Below, in pieces: positions 1 through 5,063 of a stretch of 5,380 nucleotides of DNA. Position 1 is the first letter of the stretch. Each line of letters begins with the position of its first letter. The notes beneath the pieces were generated by a model, which saw only the letters and a program-made list of their open reading frames with translations, did no database searches and had not been told where the DNA came from. The position numbers and the translations under genes are program-made. Source of the DNA: UBA9732 sp031935845 (GTDB lineage: Bacteria; Spirochaetota; Spirochaetia; Sphaerochaetales; Sphaerochaetaceae); NCBI GenBank assembly GCA_031935845.1, contig JAJBWA010000089.1, positions 1 through 5,380 on the forward strand, in the 5' to 3' direction.

Positions 1-1250
1 CCGATGTCGCTTCTGTACCAGGAGCCGTCGAAATTCACCAGATCGATGGAATCATAGACTCTTGAATTGGCCAGGATGATGTTCCTGTCCACTCCGACCA
101 CTGTTGCGGCTCTTCCGCCGGTGGTGAAGATTCCGTCCTTCCTGCTTTCGACCGCACCGAAGAAAAGGAACGTATTTCCCTCGAATGAATTCGCCATGTA
201 CTGCGGCGGAACGGCAGCCAGCTTCTGGCCTGTCCTTGTCTCCTCGGGATAGCCCTCGGATGCAATCACGACGGCCACGGCACTGCTGTCCGATGTCTCG
301 AGGGCAACCTGCTTGAGGGTGTTGTTGTGCATTGCACTCATCAGCTCGCAGAGGTCGTTGCGCATCAGCGGAACCATGGCCTGTGTGGCCGGGTCGTTGA
401 GCCTGACGTGGTAGTCCAGAAGGAAAGGACCCCTGTCGCTTATGCTGAGTGAGAACGTGAGTATTCCCTTGTAGTAGAGCTTCTCTTTCTTGAGGGCCTT
501 GAACGTAGGATGCACGATCTTTCCCAGAACAGCATCCCTGGTTTCCTGGTCCAGCGGAAGGGGACATACCGCACCCATACCGCCTGTAGCCACGCCGTAG
601 CCTACGTCTGTATGCTCACGCTTGGTGTATTCGTAGCAGATGGGAAGGATGAAGTAGCCTTCGTTGTCCATGAGGATGGAGATGGTCACCGACTTTCCGT
701 CGATATGGTCTTCGACCACGACAGGTCCCTTCTTGAGGAGGGTCTTTGCATAGGAAAGCAGTGCATCCGTGTTGCTGGAACTGATCATGACTCTTGAAGG
801 GGAAAGGTCATTGGGCTTGATGGTGAATGTCGTGCCCTTGTTCGACTTGAGGAATGATTCGAGCTCCTTTGCATCCTTGAAGATGTGGTACTCGGGAATG
901 GGAATGCCGTACTTTGTGGCGAATTCGCGTGAGAAGCTTCTGTCGCTGTCCAGCTTGAGGGCATAGCCCGGTGTGCCGAATGTCTCGATTCCGTTCTTGT
1001 TCAGGTGGTCGACGACGCCTGTCTGAAGCGGTTCCTCGGTTCCGATGAACACGAAGTCTATTCCGTTTTCCCTACAGGCTGCCAGGACCTGGTCCTTGTC
1101 CGACGGATCCACATCCGGAAGATTGACTGCGAACGCCGATGTTCCCGGATTGCTCGGGGCCACATACAGACCTTCGATAAGCTTGCTCTTTGAAAACCAC
1201 CATGCAATTGCGTGGTCCTTTGCGCCGGACCCCAATACCAGTACCTTCAT
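1..1250 (-). CDS. purD: Phosphoribosylamine-glycine ligase (GAR synthetase), divergent, C-terminus cut by window edge
   Basis: This enzyme joins glycine to phosphoribosylamine using ATP, the second step of purine synthesis, in the cytoplasm. The frame is open from the ATG at 1250 to the edge (416 complete codons). The N-terminal domain begins MKVLVLGSGAKDHAIAW and has YVAPSNPGT and GTEEPL, matching the PurD patterns GSGGREHA, APGNPGT and GPEAPL. The ATP-grasp part has TGGMG at residues 222-226 and DYHVRLNDPATQ from 279. The tail GSWYRSDIG matches the near-terminal RxDIG of the family, so about 5-15 residues are missing. The start is supported by TGAGGA eight bases upstream and a promoter at 1271-1299. 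Oddities: the glycine-rich loop IKADGLAAGKGV typical of PurD reads IKPNDLSPSRV (144-154), and the metal-binding pair usually E-F-N reads D-Y-H (279-281). The family call is firm; full activity is likely but not certain. Confidence 0.88.
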   Translation of the reverse strand, partial: MKVLVLGSGAKDHAIAWWFSKSKLIEGLYVAPSNPGTSAFAVNLPDVDPSDKDQVLAACRENGIDFVFIGTEEPLQTGVVDHLNKNGIETFGTPGYALKLDSDRSFSREFATKYGIPIPEYHIFKDAKELESFLKSNKGTTFTIKPNDLSPSRVMISSSNTDALLSYAKTLLKKGPVVVEDHIDGKSVTISILMDNEGYFILPICYEYTKREHTDVGYGVATGGMGAVCPLPLDQETRDAVLGKIVHPTFKALKKEKLYYKGILTFSLSISDRGPFLLDYHVRLNDPATQAMVPLMRNDLCELMSAMHNNTLKQVALETSDSSAVAVVIASEGYPEETRTGQKLAAVPPQYMANSFEGNTFLFFGAVESRKDGIFTTGGRAATVVGVDRNIILANSRVYDSIDLVNFDGSWYRSDI

Positions 1251-1258
1251 ATCTCGAT

Positions 1259-1264
1259 TCCTCA
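1259..1264 (-). promoter_or_regulatory. Ribosome binding site of purD
   Basis: Read on the minus strand the sequence is TGAGGA. The GAGGA core ends eight bases before the ATG at 1250, which fixes the purD start. Confidence 0.7.
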
Positions 1265-1270
1265 GATTGA

Positions 1271-1299
1271 AAAGTACCATTTATGTGTTTTATGGTCAA
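1271..1299 (-). promoter_or_regulatory. Predicted sigma70-type promoter of purD
   Basis: On the minus strand, -35 TTGACC (1299-1294), a 17-base spacer and -10 TACTTT (1276-1271). Transcription would begin near 1264, giving a leader of roughly 15 bases that starts at or within the Shine-Dalgarno region, so the real start may lie a few bases further upstream. No PurR-like operator or purine riboswitch could be recognised. Confidence 0.6.
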
Positions 1300-1321
1300 T
1301 TGATGGGCCCTGACATGAAAC

Positions 1322-1350
1322 TTGACTGGGTGTCAAAGCCGTGCTACTTT
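1322..1350 (+). promoter_or_regulatory. Predicted sigma70-type promoter of the tatD-dus operon
   Basis: -35 TTGACT (1322-1327), a 17-base spacer and -10 TACTTT (1345-1350). Transcription would start near 1357, giving an untranslated leader of about 58 bases. The leader has an imperfect ATGCA/TGCAT inverted repeat (1362-1366, 1376-1380) but no clear riboswitch or terminator. The -10 is the same non-consensus hexamer as in the divergent purD promoter. Confidence 0.6.
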
Positions 1351-1403
1351 ATATCTGTCGGATGCATAATTCGTTTGCATGAAAAATAATCAATGACATA
1401 GAA

Positions 1404-1409
1404 AAGGAG
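1404..1409 (+). promoter_or_regulatory. Ribosome binding site of the TatD-family gene
   Basis: AAGGAG lies five bases before the ATG at 1415. It supports that start over the two very short upstream reading frames in the leader. Confidence 0.75.
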
Positions 1410-1414
1410 CCTCT

Positions 1415-2191
1415 ATGCGTTTATTTGATACACATTGCCACATCGGTCTCATACATGAGGATTACCTCGAGCAGCTTCTCACCGTCCAGTATGCAAAGAG
1501 GGCGGGAGTCGCACACATCGTATCCATATGCAACAGCCTCACCGATTTCGAGGTCATATACAAGAATCTCAAGAGCGCCAGGAACGTCTACCATGCGGTT
1601 GGAGTATCCCCCACTGAGAGCGGAAACCTCCTGCGTGACTGGGACTCCCAGATCATGAAGTTCCTCAAGTTCGACAGGATCGTCGCAATAGGAGAGACCG
1701 GCCTGGACTACGGCAAGTACAGCCAGTACAAGGGAGTCCAGGTGGAGATGTTCCTCAAGCATCTGGAGATAGCCAGGAAGAACCACCTTCCGGTGATAAT
1801 CCACAACAGGGAGGCAGGCGATGACATCCTGGACATCCTGAAACACAACATCCCGGAGGAAGGAGCCATATTCCACTGCTATTCCGAGGACTGGGATTAT
1901 GCCTTCAGGGCAATGGAGCTGCCCGTCTACTTCTCCTTTGCAGGCAACATCACGTACAAGAACGTGAGGAAGCTCACGGATACCGTGAAGAAGCTTCCGC
2001 AGGACAGGATCCTGATCGAGAGCGAAGCTCCGTTCATGGTTCCGGCAAAGTATACCAAGCGCAGGAACAAGCCCGAGTATCTGCCCGAGACGGCGCAGGC
2101 CGTGGCTTCCATCAGGGGAGTCCCGCTTGAGGAAATGTCCGAGATCCTTTATCAGAACAGCCTCAGGGCGTTCCACATCACAGAGGCCTGA
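1415..2191 (+). CDS. TatD-family metal-dependent hydrolase (putative deoxyribonuclease)
   Basis: The protein has 258 residues, the normal length for the family, a TIM-barrel of the amidohydrolase superfamily. Characterised members are metal-dependent 3'-5' exonucleases linked to DNA repair; others act as D-aminoacyl-tRNA deacylases. Visible motifs are DTHCH (5-9; metal ligands H7 and H9), GETGLDY (E94), IIHNREA (H130), FHCYS (H154) and ESEAPF (202-207). Five of the six usual metal ligands are present. The sixth, aspartate in the usual ETDAP, is glutamate (E204). The GxHPH motif after strand 2 reads GVSPTE (63-68), losing both histidines. There is no signal peptide or membrane segment, so it is cytoplasmic. 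It is first in an operon with dus, whose GTG start follows its stop after three bases, so the pair is probably translationally coupled. Family sure; exact substrate unknown, so no symbol is given. Confidence 0.9.
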   Translation: MRLFDTHCHIGLIHEDYLEQLLTVQYAKRAGVAHIVSICNSLTDFEVIYKNLKSARNVYHAVGVSPTESGNLLRDWDSQIMKFLKFDRIVAIGETGLDYGKYSQYKGVQVEMFLKHLEIARKNHLPVIIHNREAGDDILDILKHNIPEEGAIFHCYSEDWDYAFRAMELPVYFSFAGNITYKNVRKLTDTVKKLPQDRILIESEAPFMVPAKYTKRRNKPEYLPETAQAVASIRGVPLEEMSEILYQNSLRAFHITEA

Positions 2192-2194
2192 CGG

Positions 2195-3169
2195 GTGTCC
2201 TCCCTTCTGCATGAAGTCTCCATAGGAAAGCTGAGGCTTCCGTCGAATCTTTTCCTCGCTCCTATGGCGGGCTATACGGACAAGGTCTACCGCAGCATCT
2301 GCCTCGGGCATGGTGCTGCCCTTGCATACACCGAGATGGTCTCCAGCGAGGGTGTCGCACGCGGCAGTGAAAAGACGGTTGTGCTCATGGAGCGGGGTGA
2401 GGGTGAGGATAACCTTGCCGTCCAGCTGTTCATGCCCGATGCGGATACGGCAAGGAGATCTCTTGAGGGCGTGATGGCCTACAGGCCCGCACTGATAGAC
2501 ATAAACTGCGGTTGTCCCGTACCCAAGGTGGTCAAGACCTGCGCCGGAAGCGCGCTTCTCCGCAAGCCGGAGACCATAGGCGAGATAGTCAGGACCATTG
2601 TGGAAAATGTCGATGTTCCCGTTACGGTAAAGATCCGCACGGGGTGGGACACCGATAGCCTCAATTACCTGAAGACTGCGGACATTGCATTCAGTGCCGG
2701 GGCAGCAGCCGTATGCATGCATGCCAGGACACGCAGCCAGCTCTACATGCCCACAGCACATTGGGAGCTTCTGGCTGATCTCAAGAAACATTTCCCGGAC
2801 AACGTGATCATCGGTTCCGGAGATCTGTTCACGGCCGGTGACGGGGTGCGCATGCTTGAGGAGACCGGTGTGGATGCCGTCTCCTATGCCCGCGGAGCGA
2901 TAGGCAACCCGTTCATCTTCGAGCAGACAAAGGCACTGCTGTGTGGCAAGGAACCGCGTACGGTGACGGTGGAGGAGAAGCGGGAGGCAATCATGACCCA
3001 TCTGACGGGTCTTGTGGATTTCCTCGGGGAGAACACAGCCTGCCGTGAGATGCGCAAGCATGTGTGCGCATACCTGAAGGGAATTCCCAACAGCGCCAGG
3101 GTCAGGCAGGCCGTCACCTGTGCCCTTACCGTAAGCGCCTACGAACAGGCGCTTTCCCTTCTTGACTGA
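2195..3169 (+). CDS. dus: tRNA-dihydrouridine synthase, DusB/NifR3 type
   Basis: This FMN- and NADPH-dependent enzyme reduces specific uridines of tRNA to dihydrouridine. The 324 residues fit the DusB type: a TIM-barrel with LAPMAGYTD (21-29), DINCGCPVPKVVK (102-114) with C107 as the expected catalytic cysteine, KIRTGWD (146-152), HARTR (176-180), GSGDL and ARGAIGNPFIF, the FMN phosphate region, followed by a helical C-terminal domain thought to contact tRNA. The start is GTG at 2195: it leaves three bases after the upstream stop, has AGAGG eight bases before it (2182-2186), and gives the usual short N-terminus before LAPMAG. The next ATG at 2211 is out of frame. Minor departures: NCGCP instead of the usual NMGCP, and GSGD instead of GNGD. 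The gene ends in a terminator-like hairpin and abuts the stop of the convergent ATPase gene. Subfamily B is by similarity only. Confidence 0.93.
   Translation: MSSLLHEVSIGKLRLPSNLFLAPMAGYTDKVYRSICLGHGAALAYTEMVSSEGVARGSEKTVVLMERGEGEDNLAVQLFMPDADTARRSLEGVMAYRPALIDINCGCPVPKVVKTCAGSALLRKPETIGEIVRTIVENVDVPVTVKIRTGWDTDSLNYLKTADIAFSAGAAAVCMHARTRSQLYMPTAHWELLADLKKHFPDNVIIGSGDLFTAGDGVRMLEETGVDAVSYARGAIGNPFIFEQTKALLCGKEPRTVTVEEKREAIMTHLTGLVDFLGENTACREMRKHVCAYLKGIPNSARVRQAVTCALTVSAYEQALSLLD
3133..3163 (+). terminator. Intrinsic-terminator-like hairpin inside the 3' end of dus
   Basis: AAGCGCCT (3133-3140) and AGGCGCTT (3147-3154) are a perfect 8-base inverted repeat with a 6-base loop, followed by a pyrimidine run TTTCCCTTCTT. 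It lies wholly within the last codons of dus. The T tract is interrupted by C, so efficiency is uncertain. On the minus strand the sequence after the stem is not T-rich, so it should not stop ATPase transcripts. Confidence 0.5.
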
Positions 3170-4264
3170 TCAGCTGAAGTAATCGATCTCGGAAGCAAGT
3201 CTGGACCAGTCACGGAAACTTATGCAGTCGGTGCTTCCCATGCTGTAGGTCACGTCACCCAGATATAGAACGATTACCTTTGATTCGGTCTTTCCTTTCA
3301 ACCTGGCTATCCTTTGTTTCGTTTCTTCCGTAATCTCTATGTTCGGCTCAATCAGCATGTCATAGCGTTCCTTCCAGGACGCGGAGAAATCGGCCGAGCC
3401 TCCTGAAGCGAGCCCGCGCTCCAGAAGCCTGGAGCATCTTCCGCGCAGAAGCTCGTTGACTGCGAACGTCTTCGTGACGCAGGTCCTGAACGGGCTCAGG
3501 ATCAGTTCTTCCATGCTTCCGATTTCCAGAAGACGGCACAGTATTCCGGTATCGGTGAAGAAAACTTGGGAATCGATGATGTTGACGACATCATACTCCC
3601 GCATCAGGGATATCCATGTCTTTGCCGTGGGAGCCGAGATATCAGATTCCCGTGCCGCCTCATTCATGGAGAACGGTCCGGAGCTGTGTGTTGCGCAGAC
3701 CTTCAGGAAATGCCTGAAGACCGGAAGGTTCGATATGTTGATGTTGCTCAGGATGTGTTTTCCAAGAATCCGGTCAATGAGAGCCTGCACCGTCAGGTCC
3801 GTACCCAGAACCTCGGGCAACTGACCGTCCAGCATGATCTGGAAAGGGTTGTATGCCGACAGCTTCTCCGTTTCCATGTCGCTTACGCTCATGCCCATGA
3901 GTTCAAGATGCCCCATCCTGTCATCCATGCCTTCTTCCGCATCCATCCGCCTTGTCGAAGTAAGGATGAACCTTCCGGGTTCTGCGGCCGACCTGTCCAC
4001 GTGATACCTCACCGCTTCAATCATGCCCGGCACAAGAAGAGCCTCGTTGATTACCGCGCCGTGCCGGAAGGCCATCAGGAATGTCCTTGGGGAGGTTGAT
4101 GCAATGCGTCTTACCGACGGATCTTCGAGGTCGATAAAGTTCCTGTCGGGGAAGCACTCTCTTGCCAGAGCCGTTTTCCCGCATCCGGCTGGACCCGTCA
4201 GAAGTACTGCAGGGAATCTGCGGGAGAGGGCCAGAAGTGTCTTTTTTGCCGATGCACTGTTCAT
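3170..4264 (-). CDS. AAA_14/DUF4143-type ATPase with degenerate Walker B
   Basis: The 364-residue protein resembles the large family of ATPases with an N-terminal AAA_14 P-loop domain, a winged-helix segment and a C-terminal DUF4143 domain. Members are common, variable in copy number and mostly of unknown function. Walker A is GPAGCGKT (24-31). The Walker B region usually IDEIQxVP reads INEALLVP (72-79), so the metal-binding aspartate is asparagine N73. The sensor strand is FILTST (99-104), and a possible arginine finger is R116. LDGQLPEVL (145-153) matches the DUF4143 start, FSMNEAARESDISAPTAKTW (198-217) the winged helix, and VFFTDTGILCRLL (234-246) the hallmark ftDtGLlaxLL. In the nuclease-like tail NEL (270-272), DF (292-293) and IE (305-306) remain, but the FENLVxNEL glutamate is K265 and the IEVK lysine is N308. 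It has its own promoter and no Shine-Dalgarno sequence, and is inverted between housekeeping genes. Role unknown. Confidence 0.8.
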   Translation of the reverse strand: MNSASAKKTLLALSRRFPAVLLTGPAGCGKTALARECFPDRNFIDLEDPSVRRIASTSPRTFLMAFRHGAVINEALLVPGMIEAVRYHVDRSAAEPGRFILTSTRRMDAEEGMDDRMGHLELMGMSVSDMETEKLSAYNPFQIMLDGQLPEVLGTDLTVQALIDRILGKHILSNINISNLPVFRHFLKVCATHSSGPFSMNEAARESDISAPTAKTWISLMREYDVVNIIDSQVFFTDTGILCRLLEIGSMEELILSPFRTCVTKTFAVNELLRGRCSRLLERGLASGGSADFSASWKERYDMLIEPNIEITEETKQRIARLKGKTESKVIVLYLGDVTYSMGSTDCISFRDWSRLASEIDYFS

Positions 4265-4273
4265 GTCACGATT

Positions 4274-4303
4274 ATTGTAAAGTTTATTATCGAAAATTGT
4301 AAA
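4274..4303 (-). promoter_or_regulatory. Predicted promoter of the ATPase gene, giving a nearly leaderless mRNA
   Basis: On the minus strand, -35 TTTACA (4303-4298), an 18-base spacer and -10 TACAAT (4279-4274). Transcription would begin around 4267, two or three bases before the ATG at 4264. Other -10-like hexamers occur upstream, TATAAT (4311-4306) and GATAAT (4291-4286), so the true start of transcription is not settled. Confidence 0.4.
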
Positions 4304-4328
4304 GTATTATATGCCGCAATCATAAAGT
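4274..4328. repeat. Array of three 10-base direct repeats at 22-23 base spacing
   Basis: ATTGTAAAGT occurs at 4274-4283 and again at 4296-4305 (22 bases apart), and ATCATAAAGT, with two mismatches, at 4319-4328 (23 bases further). Two helical turns separate the copies, so they lie on the same DNA face. The first two coincide with the predicted -10 and -35 of the ATPase gene. They could be operator sites or tandem promoter elements. Confidence 0.55.
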
Positions 4329-4343
4329 TTCATCGTGCTTGTG

Positions 4344-4372
4344 TTGACTGATGCACGCGAGGCCTTGATAAT
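4344..4372 (+). promoter_or_regulatory. Predicted sigma70-type promoter of the LbH-glmM operon
   Basis: -35 TTGACT (4344-4349), a 17-base spacer and -10 GATAAT (4367-4372). Each hexamer is five of six to consensus. Transcription would start near 4379, about 17 bases before the ATG at 4396, leaving just enough room for the ribosome binding site. Confidence 0.65.
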
Positions 4373-4382
4373 CGGGCTGTTT

Positions 4383-4390
4383 GGGGAGGA
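4383..4390 (+). promoter_or_regulatory. Strong ribosome binding site that decides the LbH gene start
   Basis: GGGGAGGA lies five bases before the ATG at 4396. An in-frame TTG at 4381 would add five residues, but it lies at the edge of this site and near the predicted transcription start, so the ATG is preferred. Confidence 0.8.
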
Positions 4391-4395
4391 TTCCA

Positions 4396-5058
4396 ATGTT
4401 AAAGACAAAAGAACTGTTCAGCCTGGACCATACGATCGCACGCGATTATCTGGCAGGCTTCGAGTATCCGTGGCAGGCCCTTTCGGGCATAAAGCAGCTG
4501 ATCATCGATCTGGGAAAGAAACTTGATCCCAAGGAGTACGACCAGGTGTCGGAGAACGTGTGGGTCCACAAGAGCGCCAAGGTGTTTCCGTCAGCCTATC
4601 TGGGCTCTCCGTGCATCATCGGTCCCGAGACCGAGGTAAGGCACTGCGCCTTCGTGAGGGGAAGCGCCCTCATCGGAAGCCACTGCGTAATCGGAAACTC
4701 CGTTGAGCTCAAGAACGTGATCATCTTCGATGACTGTCAGGTCCCGCACTACAACTACGTGGGCGACAGCATCCTGGGTTACCATGCGCACATGGGTGCA
4801 GGTTCGATAACCTCCAACATCAAGGCAGACAAGAAGAACATCTTCATCCATGCCGACGGAGACATCGAGACCGGACTGAGGAAGATCGGAGCCATGCTGG
4901 GTGACTATGCCGACATCGGATGCAACAGCGTGCTGAATCCCGGCACCGTCATCGGATGCAGGACCACGGTGTATCCGTGCTCGTGCGTCAGGGGCGTCAT
5001 TCCGGCGGACAGCATCTACAAGACGAAGACAGAGATCGTGATAAGAGAGGAGAGATAA
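4396..5058 (+). CDS. GlmU-like left-handed beta-helix acyltransferase lacking the uridylyltransferase domain
   Basis: The 220-residue protein has a short helical N-terminus (about 1-50, with FEYPWQALSGIKQ) and then hexapeptide repeats of the left-handed beta-helix type (about 55-205). It resembles a family often annotated as UDP-N-acetylglucosamine pyrophosphorylase in Clostridia and spirochaetes, but it has no nucleotidyltransferase domain, so that name is misleading. Compared with the acetyltransferase half of E. coli GlmU it aligns without gaps over 60 residues: R88, K106, H118, Y121, N141 and K147 sit at the spacing of R333, K351, H363, Y366, N386 and K392; N377 is replaced by H132. H118 in PHYNYVGDS corresponds to the catalytic histidine. 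This supports acetyl transfer from acetyl-CoA, possibly to glucosamine-1-phosphate. glmM begins five bases after its stop, in the same operon. The family match is firm; the substrate is inferred. Confidence 0.82.
   Translation: MLKTKELFSLDHTIARDYLAGFEYPWQALSGIKQLIIDLGKKLDPKEYDQVSENVWVHKSAKVFPSAYLGSPCIIGPETEVRHCAFVRGSALIGSHCVIGNSVELKNVIIFDDCQVPHYNYVGDSILGYHAHMGAGSITSNIKADKKNIFIHADGDIETGLRKIGAMLGDYADIGCNSVLNPGTVIGCRTTVYPCSCVRGVIPADSIYKTKTEIVIREER
5048..5052 (+). promoter_or_regulatory. Ribosome binding site of glmM, inside the end of the upstream gene
   Basis: AGGAG lies 11 bases before the ATG at 5064, within the last codons of the preceding gene. A second, closer AAGGA (5057-5061) overlaps that gene's stop. 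Either implies coupled translation of the two genes. Confidence 0.5.
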
Positions 5059-5063
5059 GGAAA

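Noticed and set aside
1294..1314. Possible operator palindrome around GGGCCC between the purD and TatD promoters
   Set aside because: Symmetry does not extend beyond the six central bases; GTCA/TGAC flanks are centred elsewhere and too short to support an operator call.
1379..1401. Two tiny overlapping reading frames (five and two codons) in the TatD-gene leader
   Set aside because: They lack their own ribosome binding sites, carry no regulatory codon run and have no attenuator hairpin after them; probably chance.
1421..3061. A 546-codon minus-strand open frame running antisense to both the TatD and dus genes
   Set aside because: Its codons are exact reverse complements of the sense codons, so it is interrupted only by sense TTA, CTA or TCA, which these genes avoid; it ends at the TTA that is codon 3 of the TatD gene. 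The translation has no recognisable domain, and the sense genes are certain.
3566..4099. A 177-codon plus-strand open frame opposite the ATPase gene
   Set aside because: No ribosome binding site or recognisable motif, and the opposite strand has a clear P-loop protein.
4381..4395. An upstream TTG start for the beta-helix gene adding five residues
   Set aside because: It lies next to the GGGGAGGA ribosome binding site and about where transcription should begin; the ATG at 4396 has ideal spacing.
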